Source: Nostoc sp. FACHB-152 (GTDB lineage Bacteria; Cyanobacteriota; Cyanobacteriia; Cyanobacteriales; Nostocaceae). Taken from it: 64,000 nt of DNA. Where the stretch lies: positions 62,001-126,000 of the forward strand of contig NZ_JACJRV010000011.1 of the NCBI RefSeq assembly GCF_014697475.1, in the 5' to 3' direction. Under the pieces are notes generated by a model. The model saw nothing but the letters and a program-made list of their open reading frames with translations. It was not told the DNA's origin and searched no databases. Position numbers and translations under genes: made by a program. How positions within the stretch are numbered: the stretch's first letter is position 1; each line of letters opens with the position of its first letter. Positions 34,561-44,541 of the stretch are shown here, piece after piece.

Positions 34561-36288
34561 ATGAGACACGAAAAATTTTCTCCAGGGTTGCTGTTGGCAG
34601 TTCAAGATTATGTACATGAAGGCTTAGAGGCTTTAATGACACACAAGCGATCGCTTGGTATCATGGCTTCCAAAAGTATTGTCAAACCTACCAAGAGTCT
34701 GGTTTTTATCTACTGTGACGATAACGCAGACTTAAGCCACCTAGCACAATACGGCATAGAAGTTAATCAAAATACAGGTAATGTACGGACAGCTTTCCTT
34801 CCCATTGACAGTTTAGATGCCTTATCAGAAGAACCTGACATCCAGAGGATTAAGCCATCGCGCAAACTAAAACTGCGGATGGATGTTGCCTGCCAAGCAG
34901 TAAAGTTACCAGAATTTAAGAACAAAACTGGACTAACTGGTAAAGGTGTCATCATCGGAATTGTTGATAGTGGTATCGACCCAAAACATCCTGCTTTCGC
35001 TGGGCGGATTTTACGGTTATGGGATCAAACTCTGCCAGGGCCAGGAGTCAAAGAAGGTGCTTATGGGGCGGAATTAACAGATTCTTTATTGAGTGTTTCT
35101 CAAGATACTGACGGACATGGTACTCACGTTGCAGGTATCGCGTCTGGTGCTGATTCTACCTATGGTGGTGTCGCACCAGACGCAGAATTAATCATTATCA
35201 AATCTGACTTACAAGATGCCCACATTGCTGATGCTGTCCGCTACATTTTCAGAATAGCGAGTGAGTTAGGAAGGCCAGCAGTGGTAAATCTCAGCATAGG
35301 TGGACACGCCGATGCCCACGATGGTACAGACTCCCTATCTAAAGTTATTGACTCCGAAACTGGCCCTGGCAAAATTGTGTGCTGTGCAGCAGGTAACGAA
35401 GGTAACGACAATATTCATGGTCAAGCCAAAATAGCCAGTGGGCGGATGAAGGGAATACGCTTTAATGTACCGCTTAGTCAAGTAAACATTGTCTGGATGA
35501 ATGCTTGGTATTCCAAAGACAGCCAATTAGAAGTTTCTTTACGCAGCCCTAACGGGTTTGTAACTCCCTTTCAAAAAATTATTACTGACGGAAACCCAGC
35601 AGTAGATCATCAACTCCCCGATGCACGGGTGCAAATTGTCACACCAAAGCCAGACGCTGCCAACGGTGATCATAATTTCTTTGTGCAGATTCGGGGTAAT
35701 GGCCCATCGCCAGTTATGGGAGGTATTTGGCAGCTACGAGTACGCAATACATCTTCCCAGGATACCCGGTTAGATGTATGGATGCTAGAAGATACTTGCT
35801 CAGTCTTGTTTACAGGTACTAGTGTGAAAGATGCTGTAAAAATTGGTGCGCCCGGATGTGCCAGCAGTGCAGTCACAGTTGCCGCCTACACGACTAAATG
35901 TAAGTACACAGATATTGATAGCCAAGTGCGAGAGATGGGCATGGAAGCCAACTGTATTTCTGAGTTTAGTAGTGAAGGGCCACTGCGAAATGATGTGCAG
36001 AAGCCAGATGTTGCGGCACCAGGCGCGATGGTTGTTTCGGCACTTTCTTCTAATGCCAATTGTGACCGTTCAATGACGGTTAATTCTAAATTTATGGCGA
36101 TGGCTGGCAGTAGTATGGCAACACCTTTTGTTACAGGAATAGTTGCATTATTATTGCAGCGCGATCGCAATTTAGATCCCACAGCAGTTAAAGAGATACT
36201 CCGCAAAAACAGTTCTATTCCAGGCAAACCAGCCGGAACCTTTGATAATAAATGGGGCTATGGATTGATTAATACCGAAAATCTGTAA
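34561..36288 (+). CDS. S8 family serine peptidase (subtilisin-like)
   Basis: A 575-residue subtilase with a complete triad: Asp in GIVDSGIDPKHPAF (about residue 142), His in DGHGTHVAGIASG (about 189) and Ser in AGSSMATPFVTGIVALLL (about 520). Residues about 40-110 form a propeptide-like domain (SLVFIYCDDNADLSHLAQYG and on to LDALSEEPDIQRIKPSRKL). There is no obvious signal peptide, so export by a classical route is doubtful. A long insertion lies between His and Ser. The next gene encodes a free protein resembling the propeptide, suggesting an inhibitor or folding partner. Confidence 0.93.
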   Translation: MRHEKFSPGLLLAVQDYVHEGLEALMTHKRSLGIMASKSIVKPTKSLVFIYCDDNADLSHLAQYGIEVNQNTGNVRTAFLPIDSLDALSEEPDIQRIKPSRKLKLRMDVACQAVKLPEFKNKTGLTGKGVIIGIVDSGIDPKHPAFAGRILRLWDQTLPGPGVKEGAYGAELTDSLLSVSQDTDGHGTHVAGIASGADSTYGGVAPDAELIIIKSDLQDAHIADAVRYIFRIASELGRPAVVNLSIGGHADAHDGTDSLSKVIDSETGPGKIVCCAAGNEGNDNIHGQAKIASGRMKGIRFNVPLSQVNIVWMNAWYSKDSQLEVSLRSPNGFVTPFQKIITDGNPAVDHQLPDARVQIVTPKPDAANGDHNFFVQIRGNGPSPVMGGIWQLRVRNTSSQDTRLDVWMLEDTCSVLFTGTSVKDAVKIGAPGCASSAVTVAAYTTKCKYTDIDSQVREMGMEANCISEFSSEGPLRNDVQKPDVAAPGAMVVSALSSNANCDRSMTVNSKFMAMAGSSMATPFVTGIVALLLQRDRNLDPTAVKEILRKNSSIPGKPAGTFDNKWGYGLINTENL

Positions 36289-36407
36289 TAAGTCAGATAA
36301 ATTCTTGTATCACTTATGTATAAGGGTAGGTAATCAAAATCTAAAAATTTGATAACTTAATGTTAGAGCAGTTAAAACTTGCCTACTCTTTTACTAAGGA
36401 AATAGTT

Positions 36408-36704
36408 ATGAACTATCAGAAGTTAGGTGCAGCCCTGGCGACGGCACTCAATGATGTTCAAGACCCAGCAACACCGAGTTTAACTGTATTTATACATACT
36501 GAACCTATTTCAGATGCGGCGATCGCAGTTTTACAAAGTGTTGGTGTTAGTGATGTGACTAAAGATAAAGATATCTTTACCACCACATTATCAGCAAATG
36601 CAATTTCGCAATTGTCAGAAGAACCTTGGGTAAAATTATTACAACTATCACAACAGTTACGTTTAGTGAATGGCGGAAAAAAAATGCAGAGTTTTACAAT
36701 TTAA
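36408..36704 (+). CDS. Propeptide/inhibitor-like small protein paired with subtilase
   Basis: A 98-residue protein from ATG 36408 (AAGGAAATAG upstream; an in-frame ATG at 36360 lacks a ribosome site). Residues about 25-88 follow the same pattern as the propeptide of the subtilase encoded 119 bp upstream: VFIHTEPISDAAIAVLQSVG against VFIYCDDNADLSHLAQYG, then LSEEPWVKLLQLSQQLRL against LSEEPDIQRIKPSRKLKL. This suggests an I9-like free inhibitor or folding helper. The relationship is read from sequence; inhibition is inferred. Confidence 0.75.
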   Translation: MNYQKLGAALATALNDVQDPATPSLTVFIHTEPISDAAIAVLQSVGVSDVTKDKDIFTTTLSANAISQLSEEPWVKLLQLSQQLRLVNGGKKMQSFTI

Positions 36705-37011
36705 CAGCAAAGTAACGCAGAGTCAGCGCAGAGAAATGCAGATTAGATAACACATTGATGCTATTTTTAAGGTTAACTTTATATTAAAAAATTAGCATCT
36801 GAGAAAGTTAGTATTAATCAGCGCAGTACTAGCGATCGCCTCGTGATTCTGATAATACAAATGTTCTATATTTGCCGCTCAAGGCAAATATTATCTATCA
36901 CCAGTAAGAATTTCAAAAATCATCCTTGAGAATATTCGATCCCCCCTTATCAGAGGCTACATACAGTCCTAAACTTAAGGTGAGAGTTGAAAGGCAGTCG
37001 GGAGAAATTTT
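36705..37011. other. Upstream region of glgC
   Basis: 307 bp without a gene. It contains an AACGCAGAGTCAGCGCAGAG-type repeat near 36713-36733 and a single HIP1-related site near 36832. GGGAG at 37000-37004 is the glgC ribosome site. No recognised regulatory box. Confidence 0.5.
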
Positions 37012-38301
37012 GTGAAAAAAGTTTTAGCAATCATTCTCGGTGGTGGCGCAGGCACCCGCCTTTATCCTTTAACGAAACTCCGGGCAAAACCAGCAGTACC
37101 TGTGGCGGGGAAGTACCGTTTAATCGATATCCCTGTCAGTAACTGTATAAATTCGGAAATTTTTAAAATCTACGTCCTGACACAATTCAACTCAGCTTCT
37201 CTGAACCGTCACATCGCACGTACCTACAACTTTACTGGATTTAGCGAAGGGTTTGTGGAAGTGTTAGCTGCACAACAAACTCCAGAAAACCCCAACTGGT
37301 TCCAAGGTACAGCCGATGCTGTGCGTCAGTACATCTGGCTGTTGGAAGAATGGGATGTAGATGAGTATCTGATTCTCTCAGGGGATCATCTTTACCGGAT
37401 GGATTACCGTCAATTCATCCAACGCCATAGAGAAACCAATGCTGATATTACTCTCTCAGTAATCCCTATTGACGATCGCCGGGCTTCTGACTTTGGCTTG
37501 ATGAAAATTAATGATCAAGGTAGAGTTATTGACTTTAGCGAAAAGCCCAAAGGTGAAGCCCTCAAGAAAATGCAGGTTGATACCACTGTCTTGGGTTTAG
37601 ATAAAGAACAAGCCCAACAACAGCCATACATCGCCTCAATGGGGATTTACGTCTTCAAAAGAGAAGTTTTGATCAAGTTGTTGCGGGAAAAACTAGAAAG
37701 GACTGATTTTGGTAAAGAAATTATTCCTGATGCAGCCGAAGATTACAACATTCAAGCCTACTTATTTGATGACTACTGGGAAGATATCGGGACAATTGAC
37801 GCATTTTACCATGCCAATTTAGCCTTGACCCAGCAGCCGCAGCCACCTTTTAGCTTCTACGATGAAGAAGCACCAATTTACACCCGTCCGCGTTATCTAC
37901 CGCCCACTAAGTTACTAGATTGCCACGTCACCGAATCCATTATTGGTGAAGGCTGTATTTTGAAAAACTGCCGCATTCAACATTCAGTGTTGGGAGTGCG
38001 ATCGCGGATTGAATCGGGCTGTATCATCGAAGAATCGTTGCTCATGGGTGCAGATTTTTATCATGCTTCCGTTGAGAGTCATGGCAAAATTAACGAAGAT
38101 AAAATTGGTATAGGCATTGGTAGAGATAGTGTGATTCGTCGGGCGATCATTGATAAAAATGCTTGCATCGGTAATGATGTGAAAATTATCAATAAAGATA
38201 ACGTCCAAGAAGCTGACCGCGAAAACCAAGGCTTTTACATCCGTAGCGGTATTGTAGTTGTCTTGAAAAATGCCGTCATTCGCGATGGAACGATAATTTA
38301 G
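37012..38301 (+). CDS. glgC: Glucose-1-phosphate adenylyltransferase (ADP-glucose pyrophosphorylase)
   Basis: A 429-residue enzyme making ADP-glucose for glycogen synthesis; cyanobacterial forms are activated by 3-phosphoglycerate. The N-terminal nucleotidyltransferase has [20 protein letters not shown] and [17 protein letters not shown]; the glucose-1-phosphate site is near FSEKPKG. The C-terminal left-handed beta-helix ends in the conserved [18 protein letters not shown]. The start is GTG 37012 with GGGAG eight bases upstream. Length matches the family. Confidence 0.97.
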   Translation: MKKVLAIILGGGAGTRLYPLTKLRAKPAVPVAGKYRLIDIPVSNCINSEIFKIYVLTQFNSASLNRHIARTYNFTGFSEGFVEVLAAQQTPENPNWFQGTADAVRQYIWLLEEWDVDEYLILSGDHLYRMDYRQFIQRHRETNADITLSVIPIDDRRASDFGLMKINDQGRVIDFSEKPKGEALKKMQVDTTVLGLDKEQAQQQPYIASMGIYVFKREVLIKLLREKLERTDFGKEIIPDAAEDYNIQAYLFDDYWEDIGTIDAFYHANLALTQQPQPPFSFYDEEAPIYTRPRYLPPTKLLDCHVTESIIGEGCILKNCRIQHSVLGVRSRIESGCIIEESLLMGADFYHASVESHGKINEDKIGIGIGRDSVIRRAIIDKNACIGNDVKIINKDNVQEADRENQGFYIRSGIVVVLKNAVIRDGTII

Positions 38302-38346
38302 TCATTGGTCATTGGCTAAAGACTATTGACCAATGACAATGGACAA
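38302..38346. repeat. Short repeat in spacer before kinase gene
   Basis: GTCATTGGTCATTGG and its inverted form CCAATGAC occur within 45 bp between glgC and the kinase gene; typical Nostocales short repeats. Confidence 0.55.
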
Positions 38347-38805
38347 ATGACTCAACTACTATTGCTCATTGGTCTTCCCGGTAGCGGTAAGTCAACTTTG
38401 GCAAAACAGTTAATTGCTGAATGCCCCCAGATGCAGCTGATTTCTACAGATGCTATCCGGGGGCAATTGTTTGGCGATGAAATAATTCAAGGGCCGTGGT
38501 TCCTAATTTGGCAAGAACTTGAAAGACAACTTCAGCAAGCAGTGACAGCAAATACATCAGCTATTTTTGATGCTACTAATGCGCGAAGATGCGATCGCCG
38601 CGAACTCATTACCTTAGGGCGTGACTTAGGCTTCACTCAAATTACAGGAATTTGGCTGACTACTCCAGTTTGGCTATGTTTAGCACGAAATAAACGCCGC
38701 ACCCGTAGAGTTCCCGAAGAAGTTATCTTACGGATGCATCGCCACCTGCGGGATGCGCCACCAAGCTTAAATGAAGGATTCGACGGTTTGATTAAGTTAG
38801 GGTAA
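38347..38805 (+). CDS. P-loop kinase-like protein (polynucleotide-kinase/zeta-toxin type)
   Basis: A 152-residue single-domain P-loop protein: Walker A GLPGSGKST at residues 9-17, then LISTDAIRGQLFGDE and IFDATNARRCDRRELI, the pattern of small AAA_33 kinases related to T4 polynucleotide kinase and zeta toxins. ATG 38347 is the start; an in-frame TTG at 38326 lies in a short repeat and is unlikely. It is close behind glgC (45 bp) and may be co-transcribed. The substrate is unknown. Confidence 0.85.
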   Translation: MTQLLLLIGLPGSGKSTLAKQLIAECPQMQLISTDAIRGQLFGDEIIQGPWFLIWQELERQLQQAVTANTSAIFDATNARRCDRRELITLGRDLGFTQITGIWLTTPVWLCLARNKRRTRRVPEEVILRMHRHLRDAPPSLNEGFDGLIKLG

Positions 38806-39235
38806 AAAGTCAAAAAGAAGGGTGTGGGGGGTTGGGTGTAGGGTGTTGGGAAAACTAGTGTGAGCTTCTACTAATTAAAGACTGCCAAATCTTTGATAGT
38901 GACGGGGGCTTCCAGTTGGCTGCGGGGCAGGGTGTACAAAAATACATTTTTCTTTCTACCCACTACACCCCACACCCTGCACCCTACACCCTAGTTTCAG
39001 TCAATGGTCATTTGTTCTTCTCTCCCCCCTGCACCCCTGCCCCCCTCACTGCCCCCCTGCCATTTCCCAAAGTACGGAAATTTCCCTGGTGCATTGAGCA
39101 AGAACCACACTTGATTTTGTGTATTGTTTGTTAATTTAAAATCAGAATCTAATTGCTTGGCATTATACCTAGCAAAATATAAATCTCGCATCTTACAAAA
39201 AAAACTTAAAGTAAATTTCTACAGGAGGCTGGTAG
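38806..39235. other. Spacer with C-rich short repeats
   Basis: 430 bp without a gene. It has imperfect CACCCTACACCCT and CCCCCCTGCACCCCTGCC repeats (38960-39062) and a GGTGTGGGGGGTTGGGTGTAGG stretch (from 38820) partly complementary to them. GGAGG near 39225 is the ribosome site of the J-protein gene. Confidence 0.5.
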
Positions 39236-40249
39236 ATGGCTACAACCGACTTTAAAGACTATTACTCACTTTTGGGAGTTAGTAAAACTGCCAGTCCAGA
39301 GGAAATTAAACAAGCTTTTCGTAAACTAGCCCGGAAGTTTCACCCTGATGTCAATCCCGGCAACAAGCAAGCAGAAGCGCGTTTTAAAGAAGTAAACGAA
39401 GCCTACGAAGTATTATCTGACCCAGATAAGCGCAAAAAATACGACCAATTTGGTCAATATTGGAAACAAGTTGGTCAAGGCTTCCCTGGCGGCGGTGCGG
39501 CTGGCGTTGATATGGGTGGCTTCGACTTCAGCCAATATGGCAGTTTTGATGAATTTATTAATGAGTTGTTAGGCCGCTTTGGTGGTACGGCTGGCCCTCG
39601 CCCGACTGGTAGCCAAAACTACTCTTATCGTACTTCCACAGGTAGACCAGGTGGCGGTTTTGGCGGCTTTAATGATTTTGGCTTCCAAGATATGGGTGCA
39701 GGCGCGGGTGCTGCCCAAGATACAGAAGCGACAATTAGCTTGACTTTCTCGGAAGCGTTTGCTGGTGTGCAGAAGCGTTTCAGCTTAGGCAATGAAACAA
39801 TAGATGTACGCATTCCGGCTGGTGCTAAACCCGGTTCTCGCTTGCGAGTGCGGGGCAAAGGACAAATTAACCCGATGACGCAACAACGGGGAGATTTATA
39901 TTTAAAAGTTGAACTGCAACCCCACCCATTCTTTCAAATAGAAGGGGATAATTTGGTCTGTGAAGTGCCAATTACACCCGATGAAGCCACTTTAGGTGCT
40001 TCTATTGATGTGCCTACACCCGATGGCAATGTGAATGTTAAGCTGCCTGCGGGGGTACGTTCTGGGCAATCATTGCGTTTACGGGGCAAAGGCTGGCCTT
40101 TACCCAAAGGTGGACGTGGTGATCAGATGGTGAAAGTAGCGATCGCACCACCAAAAGAACTCAGCCAACAAGAACGCGAGTATTATGAGAAAATCAGGGC
40201 TATACGTACCTATAACCCCCGCAGTCATTTACAACAAGTGAAGTTATAA
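39236..40249 (+). CDS. J-domain co-chaperone (type II DnaJ / CbpA-like)
   Basis: A 337-residue Hsp40. The J-domain at residues about 6-71 has the HPD motif in [10 protein letters not shown] Gly/Phe-rich linker (about 80-160) follows, then two beta-sandwich substrate-binding domains ([18 protein letters not shown] onward). No zinc-finger CxxCxGxG repeats are present, so this is type II rather than canonical DnaJ. It stimulates Hsp70 (DnaK) ATPase and delivers substrates. AGGAGG precedes the ATG. Monocistronic. Confidence 0.93.
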   Translation: MATTDFKDYYSLLGVSKTASPEEIKQAFRKLARKFHPDVNPGNKQAEARFKEVNEAYEVLSDPDKRKKYDQFGQYWKQVGQGFPGGGAAGVDMGGFDFSQYGSFDEFINELLGRFGGTAGPRPTGSQNYSYRTSTGRPGGGFGGFNDFGFQDMGAGAGAAQDTEATISLTFSEAFAGVQKRFSLGNETIDVRIPAGAKPGSRLRVRGKGQINPMTQQRGDLYLKVELQPHPFFQIEGDNLVCEVPITPDEATLGASIDVPTPDGNVNVKLPAGVRSGQSLRLRGKGWPLPKGGRGDQMVKVAIAPPKELSQQEREYYEKIRAIRTYNPRSHLQQVKL

Positions 40250-40304
40250 TTCGTAATTCGTAATTCGTAATTTATAGTTCAAGATTTAATTACGAATTAC
40301 GGAA

Positions 40305-40976
40305 TTATGTATTAGATTGACGCTGTTCCATCAAAGTTTGCATTCGAGATTTAAAAGCTTCGATAAGCTCTGGGGTGGGTTGGGTAGTTTGCCAAGAAGA
40401 ACGCTGCATCAACCTTTCAGACCAAGCAGTTAATTTTTGGTAGTTAGTGAAAGGAAAATCTACAATAGGTAACAAAGGTACTGCACATCCAGCCACTATA
40501 TCAGCTAGGGTTAAATTTTCACTACCAAAATATGGGCTATCTCCTAATAACTTTTCTAGAAATTCTAGCCCTATAGCTATTTTTTGTTTTGCTTGTTCTA
40601 GTTTCTGCAAATCTTCGCCACCAGGAAAACCCATCATTTTATAGATTAACGGATTCATCGCAGATACTAATTCATTGACTGTTGCCATTTCTACCATCCG
40701 CACAATGGCTAAATCTTTGGGATTAGTGGGCAGTAAGCTAGGGCTAGGATGTTTTGCCTCTAAATAATCTAAGATAGCTAAGGATTCCACCACATTAAAG
40801 CCATCATCCACTAAAACTGGAACGCGGTGGAAAGGATTCATCGCTAAAAATTCTGGTTGCAGTTGATCACCATCTAGTTTTACGTCTACTAGGTCAAAAT
40901 CTAATTTTTTTTCTAGCAGCGCAATCCACACTCTCCGCGAGTTCATCGAGAGATGGTTGTGATAAAGTTTCAGCAT
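40305..40976 (-). CDS. Glutathione S-transferase family protein
   Basis: A 223-residue GST. The N-terminal thioredoxin-like domain (MLKLYHNHLSMNSRRVWIAL) contains the cis-Pro in NPFHRVPVLVDDG and the glutathione-binding VVESLAILDYLE. An all-helical C-terminal domain follows, with the NLTLADIVAGCAVPLL capping motif. The substrate is unknown; GSTs detoxify electrophiles or peroxides. Monocistronic, convergent with the J-protein gene. Confidence 0.93.
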   Translation of the reverse strand: MLKLYHNHLSMNSRRVWIALLEKKLDFDLVDVKLDGDQLQPEFLAMNPFHRVPVLVDDGFNVVESLAILDYLEAKHPSPSLLPTNPKDLAIVRMVEMATVNELVSAMNPLIYKMMGFPGGEDLQKLEQAKQKIAIGLEFLEKLLGDSPYFGSENLTLADIVAGCAVPLLPIVDFPFTNYQKLTAWSERLMQRSSWQTTQPTPELIEAFKSRMQTLMEQRQSNT

Positions 40977-41047
40977 GAGACAACCTCAAACTTTATCAGT
41001 AGGGTAGCATTGCTGTCAGAAACTTGGGTTTAACTACATAGCCACGT

Positions 41048-42604
41048 CTACTTATAACTGCTGAGTGCTGGCATTAAATATTGTGTCAATGTAAACGCAT
41101 CTACACCTAATTCTGTACGCTCTTGAGCCGCTAAAATCCCGGCTTGGGAATGCCACCAAGAAGCAGTAGCCACAATATCCTCTACAGGAATTTGTTTTGT
41201 AGTCGCTTGTGCTAATAAACCTCCAAGTAATCCAGTTAATACATCACCACTACCACCACGTGCTAAAGCTGGGGTACTTTCAGGCGTAATCCAGACTGTA
41301 CCTTGAGAATTTGCGATCGCCGTTCTAGCTCCTTTTAACAATACCACTGCATCACTTTGGGCTGCGGCTTCTCTGACCGCTTTGATTCTGTCATGTTTAG
41401 CATCAGGTACATCAGGAAATAGTCTTTGAAATTCGCCTGTATGCGGAGTAAGAACGGTTGCGGCTTGCCGTTGTTTTAAGGTAGGGATAGTTCCCATCTG
41501 TGCCAAAATATTTAAACCATCGGCATCGAGAACTAAGGTGCGATCGCTCTTAATTACTTGTTGGACAATAGGTGTAGCTTCGCGGGTTAAACCAGGGCCA
41601 CAAGCGATCGCACTAAAAGAACTTAAATTAGTATTCTCAGGTAATTGTAATTGCGAAATTGCCCCTGTCTCCGTTTCTGGACAACCAATAATTAGTGCTT
41701 CCGGTAAATGGGACACCAAAATTGATTTTAAAGATTCAGGAACCGCAATAGAAAGCATCCCCACACCACTAGCCCGCGCCCCTAAACCTGTTAAAATTGC
41801 ACCGCCAGCATAACGCCGCGAACCGCAAATTAATAATAAATGTCCTTCTTTGTACTTATGTGTGACTGCTGGACGCGGCAAAGGTAGAGTAGAAAGTGCT
41901 GTTGGTTTAGTAATACGTTTAATTTTGGGCGTATTTCCCAATGCAGCCTCTACATCTGCATCAGGAATATCAAAATCAATTAATTCAGCTTTACCAACAT
42001 ACTCTAAAGCATGATCCTGCAATAAACCCAACTTCCACAAGCCCAGGCATAACGTGTGAGTAGCGCGAATCGCTGTCCCTAAAACTTCACCTGTATCGGT
42101 ATGCAAACCTGAAGGTAGATCAATACTAATAATTGGTTGATTCCATTCATTAAACTGATTAATTGCTGAAGCGATGGGATCAGTGAGTAGTCTTTCCAAC
42201 CCAAAACCGAATAACCCATCGATTAAAAAATCACAACTTGGCAGTTGTGCAACATTTTCATAGCAAGGAATACCTAAACTTTGGGCATAGTGCAAATGTT
42301 GTACAGTTAATTCCTTCAGCTTAGAAAAAGGCGAATATAGCCAAACTTCATACCCGTGAAAGTGTAATTCACGGGCTACAACCAAAGCATCGCCCCCATT
42401 GTGGCCAGGGCCGACTAAAATACCCACACGGCACAAGTTGCCAGATGTTGGAAACATAGCTTGGATGCGGAGTGCAATCAGTCCTGCAACCTTTTCCATC
42501 AAAGCTGCTACAGGCATTCCGGCGGCAAAGATACGCCCTTCAATATCCCGCATTTGCCCAGCAGTTACTACAACTTGTGAAATGTGTTCTTGCCTGTTCT
42601 GCAT
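41048..42604 (-). CDS. nnr: Bifunctional NAD(P)H-hydrate epimerase / ADP-dependent dehydratase
   Basis: A 518-residue fused repair enzyme. The N-terminal epimerase (YjeF_N; AGQMRDIEGRIFAAGMPVAA, VGPGHNGGDALVVAREL, ISIDLPSGLHTDTG) interconverts R- and S-NAD(P)HX. The C-terminal dehydratase (carbohydrate-kinase-like; YAGGAILTGLGARASGVGML, VLTPHTGEFQRLFPD, LARGGSGDVLTGLLGG) restores NAD(P)H. The fusion and length are normal for bacteria. Confidence 0.96.
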   Translation of the reverse strand: MQNRQEHISQVVVTAGQMRDIEGRIFAAGMPVAALMEKVAGLIALRIQAMFPTSGNLCRVGILVGPGHNGGDALVVARELHFHGYEVWLYSPFSKLKELTVQHLHYAQSLGIPCYENVAQLPSCDFLIDGLFGFGLERLLTDPIASAINQFNEWNQPIISIDLPSGLHTDTGEVLGTAIRATHTLCLGLWKLGLLQDHALEYVGKAELIDFDIPDADVEAALGNTPKIKRITKPTALSTLPLPRPAVTHKYKEGHLLLICGSRRYAGGAILTGLGARASGVGMLSIAVPESLKSILVSHLPEALIIGCPETETGAISQLQLPENTNLSSFSAIACGPGLTREATPIVQQVIKSDRTLVLDADGLNILAQMGTIPTLKQRQAATVLTPHTGEFQRLFPDVPDAKHDRIKAVREAAAQSDAVVLLKGARTAIANSQGTVWITPESTPALARGGSGDVLTGLLGGLLAQATTKQIPVEDIVATASWWHSQAGILAAQERTELGVDAFTLTQYLMPALSSYK

Positions 42605-42753
42605 TAGTGCTGAGTAATCAATTTTTATTAGTTTTCACTATTTACTTGTATCGTGTTACTCAGCAATCAGTACTAACTTGCGTTCAAAAATAATATTATT
42701 ACTCGCTATCCCTGCCCAAATTAATATCTTTGAAAGCAACTTAGTATTAGCAC

Positions 42754-43611
42754 CTACCTGTTGTAGTAAACCCTAGCATTGCCAAATCCTAACTCGTGCA
42801 TATATTTATTCCATCTTTGTGCTTCTGACCTATCAGCAAACGGCCCCACGGCTACATGAGGGCCAAGCGGTTTTTGTCTTTCCCTCACTAAGCTAGAATA
42901 TCCACTACTTCGGATAATTTTGTCACTAATCTCTGGTAAATCTTGTGTTTTCCCAGGAATAACAACATAGTATCTATTAGTTCTAATTGTTGAATTTTCG
43001 CTAGGTCTAGCATTAAAACTCTGTATTTCTTCCCCACCAGAAAAGCTGACCACTCCTGCGCCACGGATACCGTAGTCTTCTAGTTCTCTCACACGCTGTT
43101 CGGCGTTAGATCTTCTGCTAAACACTCCTGACTGGATAATAGAACGTCCTCTGTATTGTCGAATATAAGCACTGGGTTCAACTTGGCGGATACGTTGTAG
43201 TGTTTGGTAATTACCGCTATTAACATATACAAAATAACGTTCAAAGTTCTGGCTGTATTGATTCGGCTGGGTAGGTTGAAATAAAGGATTTTGCTGATTT
43301 TGATTTTCTGTTGATGGGTAGGGGAAAGAATTTGGTTCATATTGTTCAAGTTGCCCTGGTTGTAACTGAGGTAGAGGTTGTTCGTTATCAGGAATTACTG
43401 AAGTATCTGGCGGCGGTGGTAAAGTTTCGACTGTTTGTTGTGACAACAAAACGCTATTACTGTTGATTTGGGCTTGGGCTGGATGACTATGCAAAATACT
43501 TGCCAAGCAACTTCCCAAAAATAATGGCATTATCGGCAATGCTAGAAACTGACCTGATAACTTCATGGACATATTAGTAACAAGATTTTTCAAACTATAT
43601 AGTCTAAGCAT
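42754..43611 (-). CDS. Exported protein with SPOR-like repeats
   Basis: About 285 residues. A signal peptide (MKLSGQFLALPIMPLFLGSC region, cleavage after HPAQA) is followed by a Gln/Pro/Asn-rich linker. Then come two beta-alpha units resembling SPOR domains: RGRSIIQSGVFSRRSNAEQR with VRELEDYGIRGAGV, and HVAVGPFADRSEAQRWNKYM. SPOR domains bind denuded peptidoglycan at division sites, so a cell-envelope role is likely. The start is uncertain: ATGs at 43644, 43611, 43572 and 43566 are in frame with no clear ribosome site; 43611 is a compromise. Confidence 0.78.
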   Translation of the reverse strand: MLRLYSLKNLVTNMSMKLSGQFLALPIMPLFLGSCLASILHSHPAQAQINSNSVLLSQQTVETLPPPPDTSVIPDNEQPLPQLQPGQLEQYEPNSFPYPSTENQNQQNPLFQPTQPNQYSQNFERYFVYVNSGNYQTLQRIRQVEPSAYIRQYRGRSIIQSGVFSRRSNAEQRVRELEDYGIRGAGVVSFSGGEEIQSFNARPSENSTIRTNRYYVVIPGKTQDLPEISDKIIRSSGYSSLVRERQKPLGPHVAVGPFADRSEAQRWNKYMHELGFGNARVYYNR

Positions 43612-43769
43612 AAAATCAGCAGAGCTAGGTGGCAATGGATACATATAGTAAAGATTATAGATTGAGCTATCTGGAGTATATTTGTAAGTCTCGAAGAGAG
43701 TAAAAGCGATCGCTGTTGGCTTTTTATAATATGAAATAATTCCATCATCATATAAATAAAGTTAATAGC

Positions 43770-44087
43770 ATGACTCAATCAACTCCAAAACAACCCGCAC
43801 GCCGAGGCAGAATATTTCCAGAACGAACTTTATCACCTGAAGAATTAGCCAGACGCAAAGCTGAAAATGAAGCTTTTCATCATCGTTGTCGTGCAATATT
43901 TGAGCGCGTGCGTCCTGAGTTAATTAAGGAACATTATGGTTGGTATATTGCCATTGAGCCAAATAGCGGTGACTACTTCATTGATGCTGAAAATATGCAA
44001 GCTCACAAAAAAGCATTAGAAAAATACCCAAATACTGATCACTGTGTTTTTTGCGTGAATGAAACGGGATCTACTGGCACAATATGA
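43770..44087 (+). CDS. Hypothetical protein paired with retropepsin-like gene
   Basis: A 105-residue protein with a basic N-terminal tail (TQSTPKQPARRGRIFPERTL). A small alpha/beta domain follows (IKEHYGWYIAIEPNSGDYFI, then ENMQAHKKALEKYPNTDHCV), a pattern seen in many small cyanobacterial proteins encoded beside aspartyl-protease-like genes. It overlaps the next gene by four bases (ATGA), so translation is coupled. Function unknown. Confidence 0.75.
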   Translation: MTQSTPKQPARRGRIFPERTLSPEELARRKAENEAFHHRCRAIFERVRPELIKEHYGWYIAIEPNSGDYFIDAENMQAHKKALEKYPNTDHCVFCVNETGSTGTI

Positions 44088-44443
44088 TTCACGGTAGCTT
44101 TGGAGAAAATGGGCAACTATTTTTTGCAATTGAGTTCATTGCTGACGATGGATTAAATTTGCCTGTGGATAGTATGTTTACTGGCTTCACAGGCTTTTTA
44201 GCGATTAATCAACAAGATATAGAGAGTCTAGGCTGGTCTTATATTGGTAGAGACACTTTGCGAACTGCACAAGGTGAAACATTGTTCAAAATATATTTAG
44301 GAAAGTTAATATTAAACGAACAAGAGTATGAAATACCTGTATATGCAGGGGATGAGATTACAGAAGTGTTGTTAGGTTCAGAGTGGTTGAAAATCCTGCC
44401 GTTGGTAGTGAATTATGAGGCTGGTATTTTGACTTTGGGATAA
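44084..44443 (+). CDS. Retropepsin-like (clan AA) aspartic protease-like protein
   Basis: A 119-residue single domain resembling cyanobacterial clan AA aspartyl proteases: LPVDSMFTGFTGFLAINQQD near residues 25-44, then VLLGSEWLKILPLVVNYEAG at the C-terminus. The active-site triplet, normally Asp-Thr/Ser-Gly, reads Asp-Ser-Met, so catalysis is doubtful or altered. It would work as a dimer if active. Coupled by a four-base overlap to the upstream small protein gene, which may be its partner or substrate. Confidence 0.72.
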   Translation: MIHGSFGENGQLFFAIEFIADDGLNLPVDSMFTGFTGFLAINQQDIESLGWSYIGRDTLRTAQGETLFKIYLGKLILNEQEYEIPVYAGDEITEVLLGSEWLKILPLVVNYEAGILTLG

Positions 44444-44541
44444 ATTGGTACTTGAAAAAAAGACACTTAAATTTTACGCCTCTGTGTAATTAGCAATTAA
44501 CAACAGAGGCGTAAATGTTAGAACCAATAATAAAGACTGAG

